Assembly (NCBI RefSeq): GCF_011420305.2
Contig: NZ_CP061769.1
Span: 855,001 to 919,000 of the forward strand
Direction of reading: 5' to 3'
Origin: Nocardioides ochotonae
Lineage (GTDB): Bacteria > Actinomycetota > Actinomycetes > Propionibacteriales > Nocardioidaceae
Length of the DNA: 64,000 nt
The translations under genes and the position numbers were made by a program. Under the pieces are notes generated by a model. That model ran no database searches, was not told the DNA's origin, and saw only the letters and a program-made list of their open reading frames with translations. How positions within the stretch are numbered: the stretch's first letter is position 1; every line of letters starts with the position of its first letter. Of this stretch, positions 11,443 through 21,053 are shown one piece after another.

Positions 11443-12150
11443 TCAGGCCTGCGGGGCGGACGGCCCGGCCGGGGGCGAGCTGGGCAGCTCCACCCCGGCG
11501 TTCGCGAGGGACTGGAAGCCCATCAGGATGAACGTGATCGCGGTCTCCACGCGCTGCGCGGCGGCCACCGGGTCGGGATCGGTGCTCACCGTCTCGCCGG
11601 CGGTCGACATCGCGCCGAAGAAGATCCGGGCGAAGGTCTGGAGCATGTCCTCGTCGAGCTCCCAGGTGCCGGCCTCGACCACCGAGCGCACGATCTCCAG
11701 CACGTTGGCGAACGTCGAGCGCTCCTCCTGCTCGCGGTAGCGCTCGTAGCCCAGGACCGCGGGGCCCTCCTGGATCACGATCCGGCGGTAGTCGGGCTCC
11801 TGCACGACCTCGAGGAATGCACCGAGGCCCGCGCGCGCCTTGTCCCAGGGGTCGCCGTGCCCGCGCAGCGCCTTCTGGATCGTCTTCGAGGCCGCGGTCT
11901 CGACGTCCTCGAAGACCGCCTCGAACAGCGCCTGCTTGCCGGTGAAGTGGTGGTAGAGCGCGCCCTTGGTCACCCGGGCGCCGGCCACGATCGCGTCCAG
12001 CGAGGTGGCGGCGTACCCCTGCTCGGTGAACAGCTCCGCCGCGACGTCGACCAGGGCGCGCTTGGTCGAGGCGGAGTACTGCTGCCGCCTGCTGGCCCCG
12101 GTCCCGCCGGGGACCTCGGGGACGAGTCTGGCGACGGGCGACTTCGGCAT
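11443..12150 (-). CDS. TetR family transcriptional regulator
   Basis: 235 residues. The N-terminal helix-turn-helix spans residues ~27-75, with GYAATSLDAIVAGARV and the recognition segment KGALYHHFTGKQALFEAVF typical of TetR repressors; the rest is an all-helical ligand-binding domain. The ATG follows a leaderless arrangement (TATGCT on the minus strand at 12157-12162, then 6 nt). It is divergent from the YqgE gene with only 64 nt between the two starts, so it may regulate itself and that gene, although I see no obvious palindrome there. The ligand and targets are unknown. Confidence 0.9.
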   Translation of the reverse strand: MPKSPVARLVPEVPGGTGASRRQQYSASTKRALVDVAAELFTEQGYAATSLDAIVAGARVTKGALYHHFTGKQALFEAVFEDVETAASKTIQKALRGHGDPWDKARAGLGAFLEVVQEPDYRRIVIQEGPAVLGYERYREQEERSTFANVLEIVRSVVEAGTWELDEDMLQTFARIFFGAMSTAGETVSTDPDPVAAAQRVETAITFILMGFQSLANAGVELPSSPPAGPSAPQA

Positions 12151-12214
12151 GCCGCCAGCATATGACCTACCGCGGGTACGGAGGGCCGCTCGGAGCGGGG
12201 TGCAAGATGGATGC

Positions 12215-12799
12215 ATGGCGACGCAGCGAGGGATGCCGGGCACGCAGCCCGCGGCCGGCATGCTCCTGGTCGCCAGCCACGAGCTCCTCGACCCGAACTT
12301 CGCCGAGACCGTCGTGCTGCTGCTCGACGTGGACGCCGAGGGGGCGCTCGGCGTGGTGCTGAACCGGCCCTCGCCGGTGCCCGTCGCCGACGTCCTCCCG
12401 GAGTGGTCGGCGTCCGTCGCGGAGCCCGAGCTGCTCTTCGAGGGCGGCCCGGTCGGGCCCGACGGCGCGCTCGCGCTGGCCCTCAGCGGCGGCACCGGCG
12501 AGGACCAGCCGGTCGGTTTCCAGCCGGTCCTCGGGGCGCTCGGGATGGTCGACCTCGACGCGCCGGTGGAGCTGGTCCGCGACCAGCTGCGCGAGCTGCG
12601 GATCTTCGCCGGGTACGCCGGCTGGGGCGCGGCCCAGCTGGCGGCGGAGATCGCCGAGGGCAGCTGGTACGTCGTCCCGGCCCGCGCCGACGACATCTTC
12701 CGCACCGACCCGACGCAGCTGTGGCGCGACGTCCTGCGGCGCCAGCCGGGGGAGCTGGCGTGGGTCTCGACACGCCCGGTCGACGCCGAGCTGAACTAG
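12215..12799 (+). CDS. YqgE/AlgH family (UPF0301) protein
   Basis: 194 residues with the family hallmarks: AAGMLLVASHELLDPNF at residues 13-29, GVVLNRPSP near 46, GGPV near 74, and FAGYAGWGAAQLAAEI near 131 followed by W(Y)VVPA. UPF0301 proteins are cytosolic and poorly understood. The ATG at 12215 is preceded at 6 nt by CAAGAT (12203-12208), so leaderless initiation is likely; another ATG at 12211 is out of frame. Confidence 0.9.
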   Translation: MATQRGMPGTQPAAGMLLVASHELLDPNFAETVVLLLDVDAEGALGVVLNRPSPVPVADVLPEWSASVAEPELLFEGGPVGPDGALALALSGGTGEDQPVGFQPVLGALGMVDLDAPVELVRDQLRELRIFAGYAGWGAAQLAAEIAEGSWYVVPARADDIFRTDPTQLWRDVLRRQPGELAWVSTRPVDAELN

Positions 12800-12889
12800 A
12801 GGCGGCACCCTGCCTCCGGACGCCCCGGCGGACCGGACCGCGGCCTCGGCGGATGAGACCACCGGCGTTCCCTGACGTACCCTTGGGCC

Positions 12890-13159
12890 GTGAGCACCAT
12901 CGGATTCGGGACCGGCACAGCCGTCGACGAGCGGGTACGCGAGGACCGTTCCACGCTCCCCACCGACGGGGGTGACCACGAGCGCTTCTCCCACTACGTG
13001 GACAAGGACAAGCTCACCGAGGCGATGGTGATGGGCACGCCCGTCGTCGCCCTGTGCGGCAAGGTCTGGGTCCCCAGCCGGGCGCCGGAGAAGTTCCCGG
13101 TGTGCCCGGACTGCAAGGAGGTCTGGGAGGAGCTCAACGACGACGAGGGCAAGGAGTGA
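12890..13159 (+). CDS. DUF3039 protein (small zinc-ribbon-like)
   Basis: 89 residues. DHERFSHYV near residue 29, the first Cys in VALCGKVWVP and the CPDCK pair form a Cys...CxxC arrangement that could bind zinc, matching the actinobacterial DUF3039 family. Function is unknown. The GTG start lies exactly 6 nt after TACCCT (12878-12883), a textbook leaderless start. Its stop overlaps the start of the helicase gene (GTGA), and the tight coupling suggests a shared role in nucleic-acid handling. Confidence 0.88.
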   Translation: MSTIGFGTGTAVDERVREDRSTLPTDGGDHERFSHYVDKDKLTEAMVMGTPVVALCGKVWVPSRAPEKFPVCPDCKEVWEELNDDEGKE

Positions 13160-14967
13160 CCGGGGCGTCCGACGCCGCCGACCTTCAGCCCAACGCCCTC
13201 ACTCCGGCCTGGCCGGAGCGAGCCGCGTGGGGTACCGCGCCGTCCCTGCGTGCGTGGCAGGCAGCTGCCATGCAGAAGTACTTCACCGAGCACCCGCGTG
13301 ACTTCCTCGCCGTGGCGACGCCCGGTGCCGGCAAGACCACGTTCGCGCTCTCGGTGGCCTCCGAGCTGCTCGGTCGCCGGATCGTGGACCGCATCATCGT
13401 GGTCGCGCCGACCGAGCACCTGAAGACCCAGTGGGCCGAGGCCGCCTCGCGGGCCGGCATCCCGATCGACCCGACGTACTCCGCGGGCAAGGGCAAGACC
13501 TCCGGCGACTACGTCGGCGTCGCGGTGACCTACGCCGGTGTCGCGGTGAACCCGCTGGCGATGCGGATCCGCACCGAGCGGTTCAAGACCCTGGTGATCC
13601 TCGACGAGGTCCACCACGCCGGCGACGCGCTGAGCTGGGGCGAGGGCGTCCGCGAGGCCTTCGAGCCCGCCACCCGCCGCCTGGCGCTGACCGGTACGCC
13701 GTTCCGCTCCGACATCAACCCGATCCCGTTCGTCACCTACGCGCCCGGCCCCGACGGCGTCGCGCGTTCGGTGGCCGACTACACCTACGGCTACGGCGAC
13801 GCGCTGGCCGACCATGTCGTGCGCCCGGTGCTGTTCATGGCCTACTCCGGCGAGATGTCGTGGCGCACCAGCGCCGGCGACGAGATCGCGGCCCGCCTCG
13901 GCGAGCCGCTGACCAAGGACCTCACCAACCAGGCGCTGCGCACCGCGCTGGACCCGCAGGGCTCCTGGATCCCCTCGGTGCTCGCGGCCGCCGACAAGCG
14001 GCTCTCCGAGGTGCGCCGCCACGTCCCCGACGCCGGCGGCCTGGTGATCGCCACCGACCAGGACTCCGCCCGGTCCTACGCCAAGACCCTGCGCCAGATC
14101 ACCGGCGAGTCCGCGACCGTCGTGCTCTCGGATGAGAAGGCCGCGTCGAAGAAGATCGCGGAGTTCTCCAAGTCCGACAGCCGCTGGATGGTCGCGGTGC
14201 GCATGGTCTCCGAGGGCGTCGACGTCCCGCGCCTCTCCGTCGGCGTCTACGCGACCACCACCTCCACGCCGCTGTTCTTCGCCCAGGCCGTCGGTCGCTT
14301 CGTGCGATCCCGCTCGCGCGGCGAGACCGCGTCGGTGTTCCTGCCCAGCGTGCCCAACCTGCTCACCTTCGCCTCCGAGATGGAGGTGACCCGCGACCAC
14401 GTGCTGCAGAAGAAGGTGCGCACCGAGGACGACATCTTCTCCCCCGAGGAGCGGCTGCTCGAGGCGGCCAACGCCTCCGAGTCGGCCTCCTCGGACCTGC
14501 TCGCCTCCTTCGAGGCACTGGGCTCGGAGGCACGCTTCGACCGGGTGCTCTTCGACGGCGGCGAGTTCGGCCACGCCGGCGAGGTGCAGGTCGGCTCGGA
14601 TGAGGAGATGGACTTCCTCGGCATCCCCGGCCTGCTCGAGGCCGACCAGATGCGCGACCTGCTGCGCCAGCGCCAGAGCGACCGGGCCCGCAAGCAGAAG
14701 TCCGCGCTGGCCTCCCGCGTGGACGAGGCCAAGCGGGCCTCCGAGGACCTGACGGAGGTCGCGACCCACGAGCAGCTGGCGGTGCTGCGCCGCGAGCTCA
14801 ACGGCCTGGTCGCCGCGTGGTACCACCGCACCGGCACCCCGCACGGCATGACCCACGCCAAGCTCCGCAAGGAGTGTGGCGGTCCCGCCGCCGCGATCGC
14901 CAACGCCGAGCAGCTGCGCGCCCGCATCGACCGGGTGCGCGACTGGGCGGCACGCAAGTCGTCCTGA
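13156..14967 (+). CDS. superfamily 2 DEAD/DEAH-type helicase
   Basis: 603 residues. Walker A is ATPGAGKTT (Lys60), motif Ia ApTEHLK near residue 90, motif II DEVH at residues 150-153, motif III LTGTPFRSD near 178, and motif VI AVGRFVRSRSRGE near 376. The C-terminal ~150 residues are charged and partly coiled. This fits an SF2 helicase of the ResIII/UvsW-XPB type that couples ATP hydrolysis to movement on nucleic acid; the substrate is unknown. GTG 13156 is chosen because it overlaps the DUF3039 stop in GTGA; upstream in-frame codons lie inside DUF3039. It converges on the Lrp gene with only 6 nt between. Confidence 0.88.
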   Translation: MTGASDAADLQPNALTPAWPERAAWGTAPSLRAWQAAAMQKYFTEHPRDFLAVATPGAGKTTFALSVASELLGRRIVDRIIVVAPTEHLKTQWAEAASRAGIPIDPTYSAGKGKTSGDYVGVAVTYAGVAVNPLAMRIRTERFKTLVILDEVHHAGDALSWGEGVREAFEPATRRLALTGTPFRSDINPIPFVTYAPGPDGVARSVADYTYGYGDALADHVVRPVLFMAYSGEMSWRTSAGDEIAARLGEPLTKDLTNQALRTALDPQGSWIPSVLAAADKRLSEVRRHVPDAGGLVIATDQDSARSYAKTLRQITGESATVVLSDEKAASKKIAEFSKSDSRWMVAVRMVSEGVDVPRLSVGVYATTTSTPLFFAQAVGRFVRSRSRGETASVFLPSVPNLLTFASEMEVTRDHVLQKKVRTEDDIFSPEERLLEAANASESASSDLLASFEALGSEARFDRVLFDGGEFGHAGEVQVGSDEEMDFLGIPGLLEADQMRDLLRQRQSDRARKQKSALASRVDEAKRASEDLTEVATHEQLAVLRRELNGLVAAWYHRTGTPHGMTHAKLRKECGGPAAAIANAEQLRARIDRVRDWAARKSS

Positions 14968-14973
14968 TCCGGC

Positions 14974-15450
14974 TCAGGCCGGGTCCAGGGCCGCGCGCAC
15001 GAGCGGCAGCACCCGGTAGGGCACCTGGGTCGCCAGCGCGATCACGGTGGCGGAGCGGACGATCGCGGGATGCGCCAGCACCGCGTCGATCACCCGCTGC
15101 AGGTCGGCGTTGGAGCGGGCCACCACGCGCACCCACAGGTCGCCGGCGCCGGTGATCGTGTGCGCCTCCAGCACCTCCGCGATCGCGCCCAGGTGGGCCC
15201 CGACGGCCTCGTGGCCGCCGGCGTCGGGCGACTGACGGATCTCCAGGGTCAGGAACGCCGACACCGGGTGGCCCAGCGCGGCGGGGGAGACCTCGGGTCC
15301 CCACCCGGTGACGACCCCGGAGGCCTCCAGCCGGTCCAGCCGCGCCTGCACCGTGCCCCGGGCGACCCCGAGGCGGCGGGAGGCCTCGAGCACGCCGACG
15401 CGCGGCTCGGCGGCGAACAGGTCGAGCAGGCGCCTGTCCAGATCGTCCAC
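14974..15450 (-). CDS. Lrp/AsnC family regulator, divergent from hppD
   Basis: 158 residues. The N-terminal AsnC helix-turn-helix is clear (LDRRLLDLFAAEPRVGV, then RLGVARGTVQARLDRLE), followed by the RAM ligand-binding domain with ITGAGDLWVRVVA near residue 95. The GTG at 15450 has an excellent GGAGGA ribosome-binding site. The gene is transcribed away from hppD with 94 nt between the starts; Lrp-type regulators in this position commonly control the adjacent catabolic gene in response to an amino acid or keto acid, so tyrosine or 4-hydroxyphenylpyruvate sensing is a reasonable inference. Confidence 0.9.
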   Translation of the reverse strand: MDDLDRRLLDLFAAEPRVGVLEASRRLGVARGTVQARLDRLEASGVVTGWGPEVSPAALGHPVSAFLTLEIRQSPDAGGHEAVGAHLGAIAEVLEAHTITGAGDLWVRVVARSNADLQRVIDAVLAHPAIVRSATVIALATQVPYRVLPLVRAALDPA

Positions 15451-15489
15451 GGAATCCTCCGTCCCGACCGCCCCGATCGGGCAGTCTGT

Positions 15490-15518
15490 CCAGTTCTGGA
15501 GGCCACAGTTGCACAACC
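15490..15518. promoter_or_regulatory. candidate operator between lrp-like gene and hppD
   Basis: Two short palindromes lie in the 94-nt divergent promoter: CCAGTTCTGG at 15490-15499 and GTTGCACAAC (GTTG/CAAC arms) at 15509-15518. Their placement upstream of the hppD -10 (CACCCT at 15533-15538) fits binding by the neighbouring Lrp/AsnC protein. No experiment supports this. Confidence 0.4.
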
Positions 15519-15523
15519 TGTAG

Positions 15524-16738
<1,215 letters not shown>

Positions 16739-16772
16739 CCCGCCGTCGTCGTCGCCGGATGTCAGGCGGACG

Positions 16773-17411
16773 TCAGTCGCGGCGGGCGACGGCCACGAAG
16801 AGGTCGCTGCCGACCTCGACCAGCCGCTCGGGGGTGATGCCGGGCTCGTCGTGCAGCCAGGAGACCACCAGCTCGGCGAGGCCCGCGACGAAGAACGTGG
16901 CGTGCACGCGCAGCCGCTCGTCGGGCTGCGCCAGGTCGCCGAGGATCGAGCGCGCCTCGTCGGCCACCACTCCGGCGAACCAGGCGACGAGCTCGCGGCG
17001 ACGCGCGCGCAGCGGCGCGCTCGCGCTGGACTCGATCACGACGACCCGGGCCTTGGCCGGCTCGGCGACGAGCACGTCGATCGCGGCCCGCAGCGCGGCG
17101 CGGGTGCGGTCGAGCGGCTCGCCGTCGGTGGACTCGACCGCCGCCACGGCGCTGGCGGCCAGCTCGCGGCACACCTCGTCGAACGCCGCCACCAGGGCCT
17201 CGTCGCGGTGCTTGAAGCTCTCGTAGAAGTAGCGCTCGGTCAGGCCGGCGGTCTGGCAGATCGCGGTCATGGTGGCCTTCTGCTCACCGTGCTCGCCGAG
17301 CAGCGTGGTCGCCGCGGCGACCAGCCGCGCCCGGCGCTCGGCCGCCCGCTGCGCCGCACTGCGCCCGCCGTAGCTCCTCGTGCCGCCGTCGCCGTCCGTT
17401 GCCTGGGTCAC
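16773..17411 (-). CDS. TetR family regulator of the divergent P450/SDR operon
   Basis: 212 residues. The HTH region has GEQKATMTAICQTAGL and the recognition helix TERYFYESFKHRDEAL, typical TetR features, followed by a helical effector domain. The GTG start is leaderless-like: CAAGGT on the minus strand (17418-17423) and a 6-nt spacer, with TTGACG 16 nt further upstream as a -35. It is divergent from a P450-SDR pair and shares the promoter region with them, including a perfect palindrome at 17448-17467, so local repression is likely. The inducer is unknown. Confidence 0.9.
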   Translation of the reverse strand: MTQATDGDGGTRSYGGRSAAQRAAERRARLVAAATTLLGEHGEQKATMTAICQTAGLTERYFYESFKHRDEALVAAFDEVCRELAASAVAAVESTDGEPLDRTRAALRAAIDVLVAEPAKARVVVIESSASAPLRARRRELVAWFAGVVADEARSILGDLAQPDERLRVHATFFVAGLAELVVSWLHDEPGITPERLVEVGSDLFVAVARRD

Positions 17412-17447
17412 AGGAAGACCTTGACATCCCGGGGCCCCGCGTCAAAA

Positions 17448-17467
17448 CTGACAGGCCTCCCTGTCAG
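17448..17467. promoter_or_regulatory. TetR-type operator palindrome
   Basis: CTGACAGG-cctc-CCTGTCAG is a perfect 8-bp inverted repeat with a 4-nt centre. It starts two to four bases downstream of the minus-strand TTGACG box of the tetR gene (17440-17445) and overlaps the putative -10/+1 of the P450 promoter (TTGACA at 17421-17426). This is the size and position expected for a TetR-family binding site controlling both directions. Confidence 0.7.
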
Positions 17468-17509
17468 ATGCCAACCAGCACTGACGACTCCCCACCGAAC
17501 GGAGTCCCG

Positions 17510-18847
17510 ATGCCCTCCCTCCCGCTGGCCCTGCCGCTGCTCGGCGAGACGCTCGCCTACGTGCGGGACGCTCCCGGGTTCATGCAGCGCCGCTGGGACC
17601 AGCACGGTCCCGTCTCCGAGATCACCCTCCTGGGCCGCCGCTGGACGATCCTGCTCGGCCCCGACGCCTGCGCCGAGGCGCTGCGCAACGCGGACAAGGA
17701 CTTCGCCAGCGGCCCCGGCTGGGGCTACCTGGTCGGGCCGTTCTTCGACCGCGGCCTGATGCTGCTGGACTTCGGCGAGCACCACCAGCACCGCCGGGTC
17801 CTCCAGCAGGCCTTCACCCGCCAGCGCCTCGAGGGGTACGCCGCGGCGCTGAGCCCCGCCGTCGCCCGCGGGGTCGCCGGCTGGCCCGCGCAGCCGGGCT
17901 TCCGCGCCTATCCGGCGCTCAAGTCGCTCACCCTCGACCTGGCCACCGAGATCTTCATGGGCGGCGCCGACCTGGCCACGCCCGACGAGCTGGCCCGGAT
18001 CAACCGCGCCTTCATCGACTGCGTCCAGGCGGCCACCGGGCTGGTGCGCGCCGACGTGCCCGGCACCCGCTGGAGCCGGGCCCACCGCGGGCGGCGGGTG
18101 CTGGAGGAGTTCCTGCACCGGCACCTGCCGGCCAAGCGTGCCGGCGGCGGCGAGGACCTGTTCTCGGTGCTGTGCCGGCTGCGCGACGAGGACGGCACGG
18201 CGTTCAGCGACGAGGACATCGTCAACCACATGATCTTCCTGCTGATGGCCGCCCACGACACCTCGACGATCACCGTCTCCACCGTGCTGCAGCACCTCGG
18301 TCAGCACCCCGAGTGGCAGGAGCGCTGCCGCGAGGAGTCCCTCGCGCTGCCCGAGCACCCGACGCTGGCCGAGCTCGACTCGCTGACCTCGCTGGACCTG
18401 GTGGTCAAGGAGTGCCTCCGGCTGGTGCCGCCGGTGCCGGTGCTCGCCCGGCACACCGTGCGCGAGACCGAGGTCCTCGGCCACCGGATCCCCGCCGGAC
18501 GGCTCACCGCGGTGATGCTGCACCACAGCCACCAGATGCCCGAGCTGTGGAGCGCGCCCACCCGCTTCGACCCCGAGCGGTTCGCCGAGCCGCGGCGCGA
18601 GGACCGCTCGCACCGCCACGCCTGGGAGCCGTTCGGCGGCGGCGTCCACAAGTGCCTCGGCATGGCCTTCGCCGGGATCGAGGTGACCACGATCCTGCAC
18701 CACCTGCTGCGCCGCCACCGCTGGTCGGTCGACCCCGGCTACCGGGCGCCGCTGAGCTATGCCTCGCTGCCCTACCCCCAGGACGGCCAGCCGGTCGACC
18801 TCGTCTCCCTCGCCCCTCTCACTCCCACACCCAGGAGCGCCGCATGA
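17510..18847 (+). CDS. cytochrome P450
   Basis: 445 residues, complete. The I-helix carries AAHDTST (Asp250-Thr251, oxygen activation), the K-helix E301-x-x-R304 in KECLR, and the heme loop FGGGVHKCLGMA with the axial Cys382. It should hydroxylate a hydrophobic substrate using electrons from a ferredoxin that is not encoded nearby. ATG 17510 is preferred over in-frame ATG 17468 because it follows CGGAG at proper spacing and gives the usual P450 N-terminus. The stop overlaps the downstream SDR (ATGA), so the two act together, plausibly hydroxylation followed by alcohol oxidation. Probably repressed by the divergent TetR. Confidence 0.95.
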   Translation: MPSLPLALPLLGETLAYVRDAPGFMQRRWDQHGPVSEITLLGRRWTILLGPDACAEALRNADKDFASGPGWGYLVGPFFDRGLMLLDFGEHHQHRRVLQQAFTRQRLEGYAAALSPAVARGVAGWPAQPGFRAYPALKSLTLDLATEIFMGGADLATPDELARINRAFIDCVQAATGLVRADVPGTRWSRAHRGRRVLEEFLHRHLPAKRAGGGEDLFSVLCRLRDEDGTAFSDEDIVNHMIFLLMAAHDTSTITVSTVLQHLGQHPEWQERCREESLALPEHPTLAELDSLTSLDLVVKECLRLVPPVPVLARHTVRETEVLGHRIPAGRLTAVMLHHSHQMPELWSAPTRFDPERFAEPRREDRSHRHAWEPFGGGVHKCLGMAFAGIEVTTILHHLLRRHRWSVDPGYRAPLSYASLPYPQDGQPVDLVSLAPLTPTPRSAA

Positions 18848-19698
18848 CCCGTGACCTCAACACCCTGTCCGTCCTCGTCACCGGGGGAGCCCGGGGCATC
18901 GGCCGGGCCATCGCTGAGCGCCTGGCCCGCCACGGCACCCGGGTGGCCATCGGCGACCTCGACGCCGAGCTGGTGCGCTCGGTGGCCGCCGAGATCTCCG
19001 CGGACCCCGAGGTCGCCCGCGCCGGCGGCCGGGTGGTCGGCGCCGAGCTCGACGTCACCGAGCGCAGCTCCTGGGATGCGTTCCTCGCCGCGACCGCCGA
19101 TCTCGGACCCGTCGACGTGCTCGTCAACAACGCTGGGATCATGCCGCTCGGCCCGCTGCTGGAGGAGCCGGAGGCGCTCACCCGCAAGATCGTCGACGTC
19201 AACCTGCACGGCATCGTGCACGGCACCAAGGCGGTGGCCCCCGCGATGGTGGCGCGCGGCCACGGCCACATCATCAACATCGCCTCGGCGGTGGGACGGG
19301 TGCCGCTCCCCGGCGGCGCGACGTACTCGGCCTCGAAGTTCGCCGCGGTCGGGTTCAGCGAGGCGCTGCGCGGCGAGCTGGCACCCAACGGCGTGGACGT
19401 CACCGTCGTGCTGCCGAACGTCGTGCGCACCGAGCTCGGCTCCGGTGTCCCGGCCGCCCGCGGCGTCAAGGCGGTCACCCCCGAGGACGTGGCCGCCGTG
19501 GTCGAGGGGGCGATCCGCAAGCCGCGCCCCGAGCTGTGGGTGCCGCGCTACGCCCAGGTGGTCGCGAAGGGCGCCCTCGTGCTGCCCGCGCGGGTGCAGC
19601 ACCTCCTGGCCCGCGCGATGCGGGCCGACTCGGTGCTCACCGCCGCCGACCAGTCGGCACGTGCGGCCTACGAGGCGCGGGTGCGGTCCCAGCACTGA
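18844..19698 (+). CDS. short-chain dehydrogenase paired with P450
   Basis: 284 residues. Classical SDR motifs: TGGARGIG near residue 14, NNAGIMP near 97, the catalytic Ser in NIASAVG near 148, and YSASK near 161. The C-terminal ~70 residues, with LWVPRYAQVVAKGALVLP, form a hydrophobic extension seen in SDRs that handle lipophilic substrates. It overlaps the P450 gene by 4 bases (ATGA) and is likely translated from the same mRNA; oxidation of the P450 product is the simplest role. Confidence 0.9.
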   Translation: MTRDLNTLSVLVTGGARGIGRAIAERLARHGTRVAIGDLDAELVRSVAAEISADPEVARAGGRVVGAELDVTERSSWDAFLAATADLGPVDVLVNNAGIMPLGPLLEEPEALTRKIVDVNLHGIVHGTKAVAPAMVARGHGHIINIASAVGRVPLPGGATYSASKFAAVGFSEALRGELAPNGVDVTVVLPNVVRTELGSGVPAARGVKAVTPEDVAAVVEGAIRKPRPELWVPRYAQVVAKGALVLPARVQHLLARAMRADSVLTAADQSARAAYEARVRSQH

Positions 19699-19732
19699 TG
19701 CGGCCGGGGCCGCTCCCGAGGATGATGGCGCC

Positions 19733-20263
19733 ATGACGACGTACGTCGGGTTCCTGCGCGCGATCAACCTCGGCGCCTCCCGCAAGTTCCCCCGGGACGC
19801 GATCGTGGCCGCGGTGGAGTCGCTGGGCTTCGCCGGGGTCGCGACCCACATCAACACCGGCAACGTCCGCTTCGAGACCGCGATGCGCTCGCGGACGCGG
19901 ATCGAGGCGGCCCTGGAGAAGGCGTTCCGCGAGGCCGCCGGCTTCGAGGTCCCGACGATCGTGATGACCCCCGCCGAGCTGCGCGAGACGCTCGCACACG
20001 CGGAGGCCTTCGGCCACGGCGGGCGCCACTACGTCTCGTTCCTCAAGCACGAGCCGGACCCGGCACAGGTCGCCGCGATCGAGGCGCGCAGCAGCGCCGA
20101 GGAGGTCGCCCGCGTCGGTGGCCGCGCGGTGCACCTGATGCTGGGGGCGAACTACCACGAGGCCCGGCTGACCAACGCCGTGGCGGAGAGGCACCTCGGG
20201 GTCGCCACCAACCGCAACCTCACCGTGGTGCGGGCGATCGTGGACAAGTGGTGCCGGGAGTGA
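19733..20263 (+). CDS. DUF1697 protein
   Basis: 176 residues. The N-terminus TTYVGFLRAINLG, the HINTGNVRFE segment near residue 40, and YVSFLK near 98 are signatures of DUF1697 (YP_ type small cytosolic proteins), whose function is unknown. The ATG lies 6 nt after GATGAT (19721-19726), giving a leaderless start. The stop is 19 nt from the convergent enoyl-CoA hydratase gene. Confidence 0.85.
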   Translation: MTTYVGFLRAINLGASRKFPRDAIVAAVESLGFAGVATHINTGNVRFETAMRSRTRIEAALEKAFREAAGFEVPTIVMTPAELRETLAHAEAFGHGGRHYVSFLKHEPDPAQVAAIEARSSAEEVARVGGRAVHLMLGANYHEARLTNAVAERHLGVATNRNLTVVRAIVDKWCRE

Positions 20264-20282
20264 GCGGCTGAGGACCGCTCGA

Positions 20283-21053
20283 TCACTCCCCGCGGAACAC
20301 CGGCCGCCGGCGCTCGGAGAACGCCCGCATGCCCTCCGCGGCGTCGCGGGTGCGCAGCAGCACGCTCTGCCCGGTGCGCTCGCGCTCCAGGGCGTCCTCG
20401 AGGTGGGGGAGGGTGGCGGCGTTGACCGCCTTCTTGGCCGCCGCGAACGCCAGCGGGGGACCGGCGGCGAGCCGGCGGGCCAGGGTCGCGACCAGGTCGG
20501 GGAACTCCTCGTCGCCGGCCACGTGGGTGACCAGGCCGGCGGCCAGGGCCTCGGTGGCGCTCAGCGGCTCGGCCAGCAGCGCCATCCGCATCGCCCGGGC
20601 CCGCCCGATCGAGGCGGCGACCGTGGCGCTCGCGCCGCCATCGGGCATCAGCCCGACCCGGCCGAAGGCCAGCAGGAACGACGCGGACTCCGCCGCGACC
20701 ACGATGTCGGCGGCCAGGGCTGCCGAGCAGCCGACGCCGGCGGCGACCCCGTTGACGGCCGCGAGCACCGGCTTGTCGAGGTGGACCACCGCGCGGATGA
20801 TCCGGTTCGCGGCCTCCAGCGCACGCACGTCGAAGCGCTCGTGGGCGTCCTCCCCGGAGATGTCGGCGCCGGTGCTGAACGCCGCGCCGGTGCCGGTCAG
20901 CACGACGGCGCGGACCTCGTCGCGCGCCCGGGACCGCTCCAGCTCCTCGGCGAGCCCGGTGGCCATCTCGTCGCTCAGCGCGTTGAAGACCTCGGGGCGG
21001 TTCATCCGCAGCCACAGGACGCCGTCGGCGAGATGGACCTCGAGGTCAGACAA
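20283..21053 (-). CDS. enoyl-CoA hydratase/isomerase family protein
   Basis: 256 residues of the crotonase fold: LRMNRPEVFNALS near residue 15, TGTGAAFSTGADI near 53 (oxyanion-hole loop), KPVLAAVNGVAAGVGCSAALAAD near 95, and the GLMPDGGAS loop near 133. In the crotonase family this part holds a catalytic acid; here GLMPDGG gives Asp rather than Glu, as in isomerase-like members, so hydratase versus isomerase activity is open. A TTG start at 21053 overlaps the stop region of the pncA gene upstream by 8 bases, so translation is likely coupled. Confidence 0.86.
   Translation of the reverse strand: MSDLEVHLADGVLWLRMNRPEVFNALSDEMATGLAEELERSRARDEVRAVVLTGTGAAFSTGADISGEDAHERFDVRALEAANRIIRAVVHLDKPVLAAVNGVAAGVGCSAALAADIVVAAESASFLLAFGRVGLMPDGGASATVAASIGRARAMRMALLAEPLSATEALAAGLVTHVAGDEEFPDLVATLARRLAAGPPLAFAAAKKAVNAATLPHLEDALERERTGQSVLLRTRDAAEGMRAFSERRRPVFRGE

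Noticed and set aside
12994..14856. 620-codon open frame antisense to the helicase gene
   Set aside because: In very GC-rich coding DNA the antisense frames rarely contain stops. Its translation is low-complexity (Gly/Arg/Val/Ala/His) while the plus-strand frame has all helicase motifs.
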